Positions 1-9,006 of a stretch of 64,000 nucleotides of DNA are shown here, piece after piece. A program made the position numbers and the translations under genes. Origin of the DNA: Lachnospiraceae bacterium. Its GTDB lineage: Bacteria; Bacillota_A; Clostridia; Lachnospirales; Lachnospiraceae. Position 1 is the stretch's first letter; each line of letters opens with the position of its first letter. Where the stretch lies: NCBI GenBank assembly GCA_016287765.1, contig JAEEWS010000009.1, positions 20,526-84,525 of the forward strand. The letters are read 5' to 3'. Below the pieces are notes generated by a model. The model did not search any database, was not told where the DNA came from, and saw nothing but the letters and a program-made list of their open reading frames with translations.

Positions 1-485
1 ATCTTGTGGACCTCGGTGGTTGCGAGGATGAAGATCACGTAGGCGGGAGGCTCCTCAAGGGTCTTAAGAAGCGCGTTGAAAGCGCCGGTGGACAGCATGT
101 GGACCTCGTCGATTATGTAGACCTTGTACTTGCCCTCGGTGGGGGAATACTGGACCTCGTCAACGATCTCACGGATGTTGTCAACACCGTTGTTGGAAGC
201 GGCATCGATCTCGATCACGTTCATGGAAGTACCGGCCAGTATAGCCTTGCACATAGGGCACTCGCCGCAGGGATCGCCGTTCACGGGATGCTCGCAGTTC
301 ACGGCCCGGGCCAGGAGTTTGGCCGCTGTAGTCTTACCGATACCCCGCGTCCCGGTGAACAAAAATGCATGGCCCACACGGCCGGAAGCGATCTGGTTCC
401 TGAGGGTCGTCACTATATGATCCTGCCCCTTGACATCGTCGAAGGTCTGGGGCCGGAATTTTCTGTAAAGCGCAGTGTATGCCAT
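1..485 (-). CDS. dnaX: DNA polymerase III subunit gamma/tau (partial, N-terminal part)
   Basis: Clamp-loader ATPase that loads the sliding clamp during chromosome replication. Only about 161 N-terminal residues are present; the gene runs off the left edge. The start is ATG at 485 with an AGAAAGG ribosome site just after the murG stop. The protein opens MAYTALYRKFRPQTF, typical of the family. The Walker A motif GTRGIGKTT lies at about residues 45-53, four zinc cysteines at about 64, 73, 76 and 79, and the Walker B motif YIIDEVHML near residue 125. It is 11 bp downstream of murG on the same strand, so the two are probably co-transcribed. Identification is by family motifs and is firm. Confidence 0.95.
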   Translation of the reverse strand, partial: MAYTALYRKFRPQTFDDVKGQDHIVTTLRNQIASGRVGHAFLFTGTRGIGKTTAAKLLARAVNCEHPVNGDPCGECPMCKAILAGTSMNVIEIDAASNNGVDNIREIVDEVQYSPTEGKYKVYIIDEVHMLSTGAFNALLKTLEEPPAYVIFILATTEVHK

Positions 486-496
486 TTTTTGCCTTT

Positions 497-1564
497 CTAT
501 ATATCCGTAAGCTTTTTGATAAGCTCTGCGATAGTCATTACCGCATCCTTCTGCTTACTTGTCTCCATGGCGGAAATGTACTTGTCTCGGTTTTCCGACA
601 CTTTTCGGATGGCGGTGAGAAGGGTCTCGTTGGTGAGATTTTCTTCCCTAAGCACATAGGAAAAGCCCTGTTTTTCAAAGGAATCCGCATTCAAAAGCTG
701 ATCGCCGCGGCTGGCTTCTGCGGAAAGCGGGATCAGAATGTTGGGTTTCTTAAGAGCCAAAAGCTCGCATATACTGTTGGCGCCGGCTCTTGAGATCACC
801 AGATCCGCAGCGGCGAACACATCGGGAAGCTCTCTGCTCACATATTCGTACTGGCGATAGCCTTCCACATTGTCAAACTCGGGATCTGTCTTTCCCGCCC
901 CGCAAAGATGCACCACCTGCCAGTCTCTGAGCAGTGTGGGCAGGATGTCGCGGACAGCCGAATTCACTCTCGCAGCGCCTGTACTTCCTCCTATTATAAG
1001 GATGACAGGTTTACCGTTTTTAAGGCCGGTGAATTCCAGGCCCTTGTCCTTTTGGCCGTCAAAAAGCTGCTGCCTGATGGGGGAGCCCGAAAGTACAGCC
1101 TTTCCTCCCGGAAGATATTTTACAGTCTCCGGAAAATTCGCGCAGATATATGCCGCCTTCTTCATGCAAAGCTTGTTTGCAAGACCCGGCGTAATGTCCG
1201 ATTCATGGATTATGGCGGGGATGTGCTTTCTCGCAGCGGCATAGACCACCGGGACAGCAACGAAGCCCCCTTTTGAGAACACGATATCGGGTTTTTCTTT
1301 TTTCAGGATCTTTTTAGCTTCGAAATAGCCTTTAAGCACCTTGAAGGGGTCGGAAAAGTTTTTCCAGTCGAAGTAACGGCGAAGCTTCCCGGAAGAAATG
1401 CCGAAGTACTCGATACCCTCCGCTTCGATCAGCTCCTTTTCAATGCCGTCGTAAGAACCTATGTATTTGACCTCAAAGCCCATTTTTTTGAGCTCGGGGA
1501 GAAGCGCCAGATTGGGCGTAACATGGCCGGCCGTGCCTCCGCCGGTCAGAATGATCTTCTTCAT
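497..1564 (-). CDS. murG: UDP-GlcNAc--lipid I N-acetylglucosaminyltransferase MurG
   Basis: GT28 enzyme that adds GlcNAc to lipid I at the cytoplasmic membrane face, giving lipid II for peptidoglycan. 355 residues, normal family length. The N-terminal glycine loop [11 protein letters not shown] is at residues 8-18, and the C-terminal donor domain holds [11 protein letters not shown] basic/hydrophobic surface motif ([12 protein letters not shown]) follows the acceptor domain. It lies directly upstream of dnaX, away from the usual division and cell-wall cluster, which suggests a separate murG locus. The upstream region is filled by a REP-like repeat cluster. Confidence 0.95.
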   Translation of the reverse strand: MKKIILTGGGTAGHVTPNLALLPELKKMGFEVKYIGSYDGIEKELIEAEGIEYFGISSGKLRRYFDWKNFSDPFKVLKGYFEAKKILKKEKPDIVFSKGGFVAVPVVYAAARKHIPAIIHESDITPGLANKLCMKKAAYICANFPETVKYLPGGKAVLSGSPIRQQLFDGQKDKGLEFTGLKNGKPVILIIGGSTGAARVNSAVRDILPTLLRDWQVVHLCGAGKTDPEFDNVEGYRQYEYVSRELPDVFAAADLVISRAGANSICELLALKKPNILIPLSAEASRGDQLLNADSFEKQGFSYVLREENLTNETLLTAIRKVSENRDKYISAMETSKQKDAVMTIAELIKKLTDI

Positions 1565-1640
1565 AATTGCCTCTCATAACCAAAATTACATACTTAGAAA
1601 ATTATACAACAAAGATGAAAACAAAACAAGAAAAGAAAAT

Positions 1641-2065
1641 GAACCCCGGGGACGGGGTTAGGGGTTCATTTTTTGAACCTCGGGGACGGGGTTATGGGTT
1701 CATTTTTGTGGCTCAGGCATATGTTTTCTCTACCCGGGCCACTGATATAGTTTCCGGGGGTAAGTCCGGCCGGCTGTTATGTGGCTCACGGCGTCAATTT
1801 TTTTAATAGAGTCAACATTTTTTCCACAAAAAATGGCATCGAACAGTCTTCATGTGACTCTCGATGCCAAATATTTCAATTGAGTCATAAAAATGAACCC
1901 CTAACCCCGTCCCCGGGGTTCAAAAAAGTGGCCCGGGTGGCAAAAAATAGTCACTGGGTCAAAAGTGAACCCCTAACCCCGTCCCCGGGGTTCAAAAAAG
2001 TGGCCCGGGTGGCAAAAAATAGCTACTGGGTCAAAAGTGAACCCCTAACCCCGTCCCCGGGGTTC
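1641..2065. repeat. REP-like GC-rich repeat cluster A (left of the MATE gene)
   Basis: Five copies of a 27-bp unit beginning GAACCC and ending GGGGTTC (or its complement) lie at 1641-1667, 1675-1701, 1895-1921, 1967-1993 and 2039-2065. Each carries ACCCCGTCCCC and can fold by pairing GAACCCC with GGGGTTC. The first two are in one orientation and the last three in the other. Between them is a distinctive middle segment with GCATATGTTTTCTCTACC, TAAGTCCGGCCGGCTG and the palindromic stretches GGCATCGA and TCGATGCC. The right part is a roughly 72-bp tandem repeat. The same set recurs inverted at 3559-3954. No transposase is visible, so this is probably a non-autonomous, RAYT/REP-style element (inference). 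Confidence 0.85.
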
Positions 2066-2081
2066 AAAAGTGCCGGGAAAT

Positions 2082-3461
2082 CTATACCTTAACGCGTTTC
2101 ATTATTTTCCGATAGGTTATGATAAAGTAGGAGCCCTGGAATATGGTGGCCAGAGTCCAGGATACGGGATAGGAAATGTAGAGGCATTCAAGGGTACGAA
2201 CCTGAGCAAACACGGTGAAGATCCACAGGATCCTGAATCCGCAGACAAATGCCAAGGTGATCAGCATAGGCGGAATGGATTTGCCAAGGCCGCGCAGACC
2301 GCCCACCAGCACATCCATGGTGCCGCAGGTAAAGTAGGTGAACATGATCACTGTCATACGGATGATACCGTAGCCGATGATCACATCTCTGGGTGTGTCG
2401 GGTTTATGATCCACGAAGAGGTTCAAAAGCGGCTCTTTAAGCAGGAAGGCAAGGCCTCCGAGAGACAGCCCGACGATGGTTACGAAAATGAGGCCGTTAC
2501 GAATGACTTTTAAGATACGGTCATATTTTCCGCCGCCGTAGTTCTGGCTGGTGAAGGAAAGGGTCGTATGATGAAAGGCATTCATCGCAACATATACATA
2601 GCCCTCGATGTTCTGAGCCGCAGCATTACCTGCCATCGCCATATCTCCGAAGGAGTTGATGGAGGACTGGATGAGTACGTTGGAAATTGAAAAGAAAGAG
2701 CCCTGGATCCCCGCAGGAAGTCCGATCTTAACCATCTGGACAAGCTTCTTTCCGGAAATCCTTAATTTCCCCAACTCAAGTTTCAAACAGCCGTCGTAGG
2801 TAAACAGTGCGTGAAGCACGAGGCCTGCGGATATCGCCTGGGAGGCAACGGTTGCAATGGCAACGCCGGCAACGCCTATGCCTAATACAATTACAAAGAA
2901 AAGATTCAAAAGGACGTTGATCACGCCCGCAAAAAGCAGATAGTACAAGGGACGCTTGGTGTCGCCCACTGCCCTTAGGATGGCGGATGTAAAATTATAG
3001 AGCATGATAACGGGCATGCCCATGAAATATATGCGCATGTAAGTCACAGCTCCGTCGATGACCGTGTCGGGCGTCTTCATCAGCGTCAGCAGAGGCCGTG
3101 CCATGAAAAAGCCGAAAACCGCAAGGATGATACCGAAGATCACGCTGATCACCACCGCCGTATGCACCGTCTCCGACACCTCTTCGTCATTATTCTGTGC
3201 ATAGAATTTCGCTACGCATACATTTGCGCCCACGGAAAGTCCTATAAAAAGGTTTACGATGAGGTTAGTTAAAGACGCAGTTCCGCTGACGGATGCAAGG
3301 GCTGTGGGCCCGGCAAATTTCCCCGCAACGATCATGTCCGCAGTGTTAAAAAGCAGCTGCAAAAGGCCCGTCGCGATAAGCGGCAGGGTGAACAGAAGCA
3401 TCTTTCCCACAAGGGAACCGGTGCACATGTCTATTTCATAATTTTTGGCTCTGTGTGCCAT
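2082..3461 (-). CDS. MATE-family multidrug/sodium efflux transporter
   Basis: Polytopic inner-membrane exporter of the MATE/NorM-DinF superfamily, 459 residues from ATG at 3461. This start is preceded by AAGGAG and is preferred over an upstream in-frame ATG that lacks one. About 12 hydrophobic segments are visible, with the family signature near the N terminus (LLQLLFNTADMIVAGKF) and a repeated pattern in the second half. The substrate cannot be told from sequence. The gene is isolated between two inverted REP-like clusters, and its 3' end (2082) is only 16 bp from cluster A. A second, distinct MATE gene lies at 58659-60029. Confidence 0.9.
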   Translation of the reverse strand: MAHRAKNYEIDMCTGSLVGKMLLFTLPLIATGLLQLLFNTADMIVAGKFAGPTALASVSGTASLTNLIVNLFIGLSVGANVCVAKFYAQNNDEEVSETVHTAVVISVIFGIILAVFGFFMARPLLTLMKTPDTVIDGAVTYMRIYFMGMPVIMLYNFTSAILRAVGDTKRPLYYLLFAGVINVLLNLFFVIVLGIGVAGVAIATVASQAISAGLVLHALFTYDGCLKLELGKLRISGKKLVQMVKIGLPAGIQGSFFSISNVLIQSSINSFGDMAMAGNAAAQNIEGYVYVAMNAFHHTTLSFTSQNYGGGKYDRILKVIRNGLIFVTIVGLSLGGLAFLLKEPLLNLFVDHKPDTPRDVIIGYGIIRMTVIMFTYFTCGTMDVLVGGLRGLGKSIPPMLITLAFVCGFRILWIFTVFAQVRTLECLYISYPVSWTLATIFQGSYFIITYRKIMKRVKV

Positions 3462-3558
3462 AATCGACTCCTTACATTTGCTAAAATAAGCAGTACCACA
3501 GAATACATCAAAAAACAAGGAAATTCAACCACGGTAATGTAAAATAATTATTAAAAAT

Positions 3559-3954
3559 GACACCCGGGGACGGGGTTAGGGGTTCATTTTTGTGACCCAA
3601 TTGGAATATTTAGCGTCGAGAGTCAAATAAAGACTGCTCGATGCTATTTTTTTGCGGTAAAACGTTGACTCTATTGAAGTAATTGACGCCGTGAGCCACA
3701 TAACAGCCGGCCGGACTTACTCCCGGAAGCTATATTAGTGGCCCAGGTAGAGAAAGCATATGCCTGAGCCACAAAAAATGAACCCATAACCCCGTCCCCG
3801 GGGTTCAAAAATGTGGCCCGGGTAGAGAAAACATATGCCTGAGCCACAAAAATGAACCCATAACCCCGTCCCCGGGGTTCAAAAATGTGGCCCAGGTAGA
3901 GAAAACATATGCCTGAGCTACAAAAATGAACCCATAACCCCGTCCCCGGGGTTC
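3559..3954. repeat. REP-like GC-rich repeat cluster B (right of the MATE gene, inverted relative to A)
   Basis: Copies of the 27-bp unit lie at 3559-3585 (degenerate first bases), 3780-3806, 3854-3880 and 3928-3954. The middle segment at 3590-3760 is the reverse complement of 1700-1890 of cluster A, with scattered mismatches: the CAGCCGGCCGGACTTA block, GAGTCAACG/CGTTGACTC and GCATCGAGCAGTCTT are shared. The right part is a tandem repeat of about 74 bp containing CTACCTGGGCCAC-type motifs. No protein is likely here; the short frames that cross the clusters follow the repeat. Confidence 0.85.
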
Positions 3955-4050
3955 AAAATGTGATGGCAATAAATAGGGGAGAGAAGACAAAAATGAAGTT
4001 GAGTATTGCAGGAGGATAAGATAAAATTTATGTAATAAAGGAGGTACACC

Positions 4051-6039
4051 ATGGTTTATTATGTGAATGCAGCCGCGTCGAAGGACGGAAACGGCTCCAA
4101 AGACATGCCTTTTAAGAAGATAAATGATGCTGCCCGGGTGGCAGTTGCGGGAGACGAGATCATCGTAGCTCCCGGGATCTATCGTGAATACGTGGATCCA
4201 AGGAACGGCGGGCGTGAGGACGCCAGGATAACCTACAGATCGGAAAAGCCCCTGGGTGCTGTGATCACGGGCAGTGAAGAGCTGACGGGATGGGTGCCTT
4301 ATAAGGATAATGTATGGACAAATTCCGTGGACAACGGGCTGTTCGGGGACTATAACCCCTACACCACCTATGTCTGCGGCGACTGGTACTTTGCACCCAC
4401 GGTACGCCACACCGGCTCCGTGATCTTTAACGACCGTATGATGTACGAGACCGTGACATTGGCAGAATGTATGGCCGGAGAGGCCGATCCCTGCGCATGG
4501 GATCAGGAAGAGTCAAAATATAAGTGGTACAGCGAGCAAAAGGACGGCAAGACCGTGTTTTATGCCAATTTCCGCGGTGCGGATCCCAATAAGGCAAATG
4601 TGGAGATCGGTGTGCGCCGGGACTGCTTCATGCCTTCCGAAACAGGCCGCGGCTACATTACGCTCAGCGGCTTCGTTGTGAAGAACGGCTCTACCACATG
4701 GGCTCCGCCGGCCGCTTATCAGGACGGCATGGTGGGTCCTCACTGGAGCAAAGGCTGGATCATCGAGGACTGCGAGGTCTATAACAGCCGTTGCTGCGGC
4801 ATATCTCTCGGCAAGTACCGGGACGAAGAAAACGATATGTACTTTTATACAAAGCATGTGAAGAGTCCCACTCAGATGGAACGCGACGCCGTATGCCGCG
4901 GTCAGTATCACGGATGGCTCAAGGAAAAGGTGGGCAGCCACATCATCCGTCGCTGCAACGTGCATCACTGCGAGCAAACAGGCATAGTGGGCCGCATGGG
5001 CGGAGTTTTTTCCACCATCGAAGACTGCCACATTCATCATATATGTAATTCCCAGCAACTGGGCGGCGCGGAAACTGCAGGCATCAAGCTACATGCCGCT
5101 ATTGACGTGACCATACGCAGAAACCACATCCACAACTGCATCATGGGTGTCTGGTGCGACTGGGAGGCACAGGGCGCGCGTATTTCCCAGAACCTTATGC
5201 ACGATAACCACAAACCTGCGGGCGTGGACCATGCTCAAGGTGCCATGTTCAATTGCGATGTGTTCATAGAAGTCGGCCACGGCCCCACGCTGATTGACAA
5301 CAACCTCCTGCTTTCCAAGGTTTCGGTGGTTCTTCCCAGCGAAGGTCTGGCTATGGTCCACAACCTCATGCTGGGCTCCTTCGGCCTCATCAATTCCGGC
5401 GTTGACAGCATAGTGAACGGCCAGCGCGAGCCACGCTACACCCCTTACCACATTCGTCACAGGACAGAGGTTGCGGGCTTTATGACGATCCTTCACGGCG
5501 ACGACCGTGTTTACAACAATATTTTCGTGCAGCACTACCCCATCACCGACGACACCAAGAAGCCTTCCGAGCCCGACTACCAGCATGTGGGCACTGCCTG
5601 CTTCGACATTTTCCCTTCCTATGAGGAGTGGATCGGCCAGTTTGACTTCACAAAGGAGCCCAATATGGGTGCTCTCGGCAACGCGCACTTCGGTCACCTT
5701 CCGGTTTGGATCGGCGGCAATGCCTACTTCAACGGCGCTGAGATCGGAAAGCACGAAAAGACCGGCTTCAAGGGTGCTGAGACAGGCGTGACGGTGGAAC
5801 TTACGGGCGAAGCTGATGAACCCCTGAAGCTCACCACCAACCTTTATTCTCTGTTGAACGACTTCAAGGCTGCCCTCATCACCACCGAAACCCTGGGCAA
5901 GGCCTTTGAGCCTGAGCAGCGCTTCGAGGAGCCTGACGGAACCCCCATCACCTTCGATTCCGACTACTTCGGAGATCACCGCGGCGTCGCTCCCCTTCCC
6001 GGTCCCTTTGCCCGCGGCGCAGAGGAATTTGAGGTCTAG
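4051..6039 (+). CDS. GH120 beta-xylosidase (right-handed beta-helix)
   Basis: Predicted to release xylose from xylo-oligosaccharides. 662 residues, no signal peptide, so intracellular. The start has AAAGGAGG about 8 bp upstream. Conserved blocks recognised from the GH120 family are VAGDEIIVAPGIYREYV, WAPPAAYQDG, WSKGWIIEDCEVY, AGIKLHAAIDV and DWEAQGARISQNL. By comparison with the Thermoanaerobacterium enzyme as I remember it (nucleophile Asp382, acid/base Glu405), the equivalents are D370 in DWEAQG and E407 in FIEVGHGP. The spacing is 37 instead of 23 residues because of an extra His/Asn-containing loop. It stands alone, with its own terminator after a MITE, and is not in the operon that follows. 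Confidence 0.88.
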   Translation: MVYYVNAAASKDGNGSKDMPFKKINDAARVAVAGDEIIVAPGIYREYVDPRNGGREDARITYRSEKPLGAVITGSEELTGWVPYKDNVWTNSVDNGLFGDYNPYTTYVCGDWYFAPTVRHTGSVIFNDRMMYETVTLAECMAGEADPCAWDQEESKYKWYSEQKDGKTVFYANFRGADPNKANVEIGVRRDCFMPSETGRGYITLSGFVVKNGSTTWAPPAAYQDGMVGPHWSKGWIIEDCEVYNSRCCGISLGKYRDEENDMYFYTKHVKSPTQMERDAVCRGQYHGWLKEKVGSHIIRRCNVHHCEQTGIVGRMGGVFSTIEDCHIHHICNSQQLGGAETAGIKLHAAIDVTIRRNHIHNCIMGVWCDWEAQGARISQNLMHDNHKPAGVDHAQGAMFNCDVFIEVGHGPTLIDNNLLLSKVSVVLPSEGLAMVHNLMLGSFGLINSGVDSIVNGQREPRYTPYHIRHRTEVAGFMTILHGDDRVYNNIFVQHYPITDDTKKPSEPDYQHVGTACFDIFPSYEEWIGQFDFTKEPNMGALGNAHFGHLPVWIGGNAYFNGAEIGKHEKTGFKGAETGVTVELTGEADEPLKLTTNLYSLLNDFKAALITTETLGKAFEPEQRFEEPDGTPITFDSDYFGDHRGVAPLPGPFARGAEEFEV

Positions 6040-6259
6040 TACATCGCTTATTAAATAACTGGACCCAATGCTTGCCTTTTTACCCGACTGCCCGTACATG
6101 AAAGCCTCGGAGTAGCCCGCTACACCTGCGTTTTCATGCACGAGCATTCGAGCAAACATTCTGCGCATTAGTCCATTTATTTTAAAACCGCTGTACTAGT
6201 ACATCGGTTATTAAATAACTGGACCGAATGCTTGCCTGCTTACCCGACTGCCCGTACAT
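6036..6259. repeat. MITE-like element: 64-bp arms in inverted orientation plus an extra arm
   Basis: A 64-bp unit starting CTAGTACATCG and ending TGCCCGTACAT occurs at 6036-6099 and again directly at 6196-6259. Between them, 6136-6199 is a degenerate copy of the same unit in reverse orientation, so 6036-6199 is a long inverted repeat with a 36-bp loop (GAAAGCCTCGGAGT ... ACCTGCG). The first base group overlaps the GH120 stop codon (TAG at 6037-6039). The inverted copy and the second direct copy share the terminal CTAG. A third clear copy with part of the same loop is at 63556-63619. No transposase is present. Confidence 0.85.
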
Positions 6260-6263
6260 TAGG

Positions 6264-6291
6264 ATCGGACCTTAAACGGTCCGATTTTTTT
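6264..6291 (+). terminator. Rho-independent terminator after the GH120 gene
   Basis: Stem ATCGGACC/GGTCCGAT (8 bp, 6-nt loop) followed by seven T. It separates the beta-xylosidase and MITE from the downstream GH105 operon. Confidence 0.85.
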
Positions 6292-6301
6292 ATAAAAAGT
6301 A

Positions 6302-6356
6302 TTGAAAAAATAATGAAGTAATTGTATGATAATTATCAGAAAACTAACACGTGTTA
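6302..6356 (+). promoter_or_regulatory. Promoter and palindromic operator of the GH105 operon
   Basis: TTGAAA at 6302-6307, a 17-bp spacer and TATGAT at 6325-6330 make a good sigma-A promoter. A perfect 12-bp palindrome TAACACGTGTTA at 6345-6356 lies just downstream of the expected start, a usual position for a LacI- or GntR-type repressor site. The cognate regulator is not in the operon. Confidence 0.65.
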
Positions 6357-6379
6357 AATTTTTGAAGGGAGAGCCAACC

Positions 6380-7480
6380 ATGACAAGGGAAGAGTATTTA
6401 AAAGTTTTCCGGGCGGTGTGTAATAATCTTTATGATTTCCTTTACAACATCGATGAAAAGTACATAAAAAACCTGGTGGAAAATATAGGCCGTACTCCCA
6501 AAGAAGCAAGGAGTCTTGGAGCATGGGACTGGACCCACGGCATAGGCCTTTACGGACTTTGGAAGATATATGCTTTTACCGGTGATGAAAAATATCTGGA
6601 CATGATCGAGAACTGGTTTAAGGACAGGATAGAGATCGGGCTTCCTGACAAAAACGTTAACACGGTATGCCCGTTGCTCACCATGGCTTTTTTATCCGAG
6701 AAGAGGCCAAGAAAAGAATACAGTCTGATAATGGACGAATGGGCAGAGTGGATCATGAAGGACATGAAACGCACGAAAGAGGGCGGTATACAGCATGAGC
6801 ATGCGGAACTTAAGAACGACGAGCAGCTCTGGGATGACACCCTGATAATGACGGTCCTGTTTTTGACTAAATACGGAAAGATCAAGGGAAGAGAAGATTA
6901 TCTTGAAGAAGCGAGATATCAATTCCTGCTTCACGGGAAATACCTTTGTGATACAGAGACCGGACTATGGTTCCACGGATGGAGCTTCGCCGAGAGAAAC
7001 CACTTTGCGGGGGCATTGTGGGGCAGAGGGAATTCATGGATAACAGTGTTCATTCCCGACTATATCGATATTATGGGACTTAACGGAGCTGATAAGAGGA
7101 TAGCTCTGGGGTATTTTAAAGGTCAGGCAGAGGCGCTTAAAAAGTATCAGAGTAAAGAAGGGCTCTGGCATACTTTGATAAACGATGAAACCTCCTACCT
7201 TGAAGCGTCTGCCACAGCAGGCTTTTGTTACGGGATACTGAAAGGGATCAGACTGGGATATCTGGACGAAAGCTTTAAGGATTGCGGCATGAGGGCGCTG
7301 GATGCAATACTCGGAAACATAAATGGGAATGGAGAACTCGCAAATGTTTCCTACGGAACCAACGTGGGAAGGACGTTACAGCATTATCGTGACATACCGT
7401 TGGTTAAGATGCACTATGGACAGTCTTTGGCGCTTTTGGCACTGATCGAGGGCTCAACAGCACTCGGTTTTAACCTCTGA
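6380..7480 (+). CDS. GH105-family unsaturated rhamnogalacturonyl/uronyl hydrolase (YteR/YesR-like)
   Basis: Hydrolyses the unsaturated uronic acid that lyases leave at the non-reducing end of pectin (RG-I) oligomers, in the cytoplasm. 366 residues from ATG at 6380, which has GGGAG upstream; the longer frame from 6326 has no ribosome site. The (alpha/alpha)6-barrel signature includes GIGLYGLWKIYAFTGD, the LWDDTLIMTVLFL block, with D153 the likely catalytic Asp equivalent to D143 of YteR, and WGRGNSWI. It is the first gene of an eight-gene operon with a GPH symporter next. Glycan specificity within GH88/GH105 is inferred from the convergent PL11 lyase. Confidence 0.88.
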   Translation: MTREEYLKVFRAVCNNLYDFLYNIDEKYIKNLVENIGRTPKEARSLGAWDWTHGIGLYGLWKIYAFTGDEKYLDMIENWFKDRIEIGLPDKNVNTVCPLLTMAFLSEKRPRKEYSLIMDEWAEWIMKDMKRTKEGGIQHEHAELKNDEQLWDDTLIMTVLFLTKYGKIKGREDYLEEARYQFLLHGKYLCDTETGLWFHGWSFAERNHFAGALWGRGNSWITVFIPDYIDIMGLNGADKRIALGYFKGQAEALKKYQSKEGLWHTLINDETSYLEASATAGFCYGILKGIRLGYLDESFKDCGMRALDAILGNINGNGELANVSYGTNVGRTLQHYRDIPLVKMHYGQSLALLALIEGSTALGFNL

Positions 7481-7506
7481 TCGAATCAGGAGAAGGCGGT
7501 TTATTT

Positions 7507-9006
7507 ATGGGAAAAGAAAAGAAAGGGAGTATTGGGCAAAAAATTAAAAACGGATGGAGCAAGGTGGTAAATAATCCTTCCTTCACCATTAAGGAACAAT
7601 TCGGTTATTCCTCGGGTATCATGGGAAATTCCATGGCCCAGGACGTGGAGGCCTATGCCTTGACCTTGTTCCTTACAAGATTTATGGGAATTGCGGCGGC
7701 CTATGTTCTGATCCTGCAGATGGTGGCAAAGATCGCCAACATCATAGTGGATCCCGTGGCCGGAGTTATTTTGGACAGGAAAGGGAAGAGCGGCAGAAGC
7801 CGTGCAAAGATGTTTTCATTGATCATGCCTTTCCCTTTGGCAGTTTCGTCCATTTTTTTGTTCGTGGTTCCGAAGATCGGACTCACCCAAAGGATAATCT
7901 ATGTATTTGTGTTTTATCTTATATACATTATAACCGACGGATTCTATGACATGTCACTTTCCACCATATCGGCGAGAATGACCACCAATCCCAAGGACAG
8001 AAAGAATTTCTACACTGTGGCTCAGTTTGCTTCCACTTTGGGAGGCATGCTCCCCAGCGGACTCATCCCTGTGTTCGTGGCGCTTTACATGGATCAGGAA
8101 GCCTTGATCTATCTGATATTCGCCATTTTTTTCGGTGTTGTGGGTTTCGCACTCATGATCGTTCCCTACTTCACCCTCAAGGAAAAGACAGCTGCGGCAT
8201 GGAGAAAACAGGCGCCTGTAAAACTTAACTTTAAGGCACTCATGTTAAATAAGCCCATGTGGTGCCTCATAGGCTCTCAGATAGTGGATTCCGTTCGTCA
8301 GGTCTGCTATTCGGGACTGGCTTATTTCTATCTGGAAACCCTGGATGCGTTCTGGATGGCATCGGTTGCGGGAACGATCTCCGCCACCCTTTCCTATCTG
8401 GGTATCGCGGCGGTTCCTTTTATCGGAAACAAGCTGTCTTCAAGAGACATAATCATGTACGGATATTTTTATACAGGCATACTTTATATCATCTTCCTGC
8501 TGGTAGGCTACAAGTCATTGGTTGTGGTTGCTCTGATCGTGGGTTTTGCGGGACTTCCCAACGGAGCCATGAGTTCTTCAAGAAATATCCTGCTGGCTGA
8601 CTCCACCGATTATATGGAATATATGACCTGGAAAAAGTACGGTGAACCGGTGCGTTCGGAGGCCATGGTATTTGCCCTTCGTTCCACTGCCGCCAGGATC
8701 AGCGGACTGTGGAAGAGCCTGCTGTTCCCCGCAGGTCTTGTGATCATAGGCTATGTAAGCGCCAAGAGCTTTGGATCCACTACCATCAGCGTGGTGCAGT
8801 CCACTAAGACCCTTAACGGTATCTTTTATCTGATAACCCTTTCGGGCATAGCGGGTAACATCATCCCCGGCATAATAATGTCTCTGGACAATTACACCGG
8901 CAAACGAAAGGAAAAGATCCTGGAAGAACTCTATGAAATGAGGGCAAAGCGACAGGCCGAATGGGAGGCACTCACGGGGAAGGAGGTACGAAGTGATGAA
9001 GAATAA
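7507..9006 (+). CDS. GPH-family (MelB-like) sugar:cation symporter
   Basis: Membrane carrier of the glycoside-pentoside-hexuronide:cation symporter family in the MFS superfamily. 499 residues with about 12 hydrophobic segments. The N-terminal region has FGYSSGIMGNSMAQDVEAY, and the conserved first cytoplasmic loop is DPVAGVILDRKGKSGRSRA, the GPH counterpart of MFS motif A. It sits 26 bp after GH105, so the likely cargo is an unsaturated RG-I/pectin disaccharide or another oligouronide. The 3' end overlaps the next start by about 11 bp, implying translational coupling. Confidence 0.9.
   Translation: MGKEKKGSIGQKIKNGWSKVVNNPSFTIKEQFGYSSGIMGNSMAQDVEAYALTLFLTRFMGIAAAYVLILQMVAKIANIIVDPVAGVILDRKGKSGRSRAKMFSLIMPFPLAVSSIFLFVVPKIGLTQRIIYVFVFYLIYIITDGFYDMSLSTISARMTTNPKDRKNFYTVAQFASTLGGMLPSGLIPVFVALYMDQEALIYLIFAIFFGVVGFALMIVPYFTLKEKTAAAWRKQAPVKLNFKALMLNKPMWCLIGSQIVDSVRQVCYSGLAYFYLETLDAFWMASVAGTISATLSYLGIAAVPFIGNKLSSRDIIMYGYFYTGILYIIFLLVGYKSLVVVALIVGFAGLPNGAMSSSRNILLADSTDYMEYMTWKKYGEPVRSEAMVFALRSTAARISGLWKSLLFPAGLVIIGYVSAKSFGSTTISVVQSTKTLNGIFYLITLSGIAGNIIPGIIMSLDNYTGKRKEKILEELYEMRAKRQAEWEALTGKEVRSDEE

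Noticed and set aside
1781..2092. Open frame of about 100 codons across REP-like cluster A
   Set aside because: Its protein simply repeats the translated 72-bp unit (PLTPSPGFKKVARVAKN), so it is a by-product of the repeat.
2082..3461. MATE gene as part of a composite transposon
   Set aside because: The flanking repeats are inverted and related, but no transposase or target duplication is visible; recorded as a finding to test, not as a mobile element.
5089..6168. Long antisense open frames opposite GH120, GH94 and other GC-rich genes
   Set aside because: They lie antisense to genes with clear family motifs, lack ribosome sites and have composition expected from codon shadowing.
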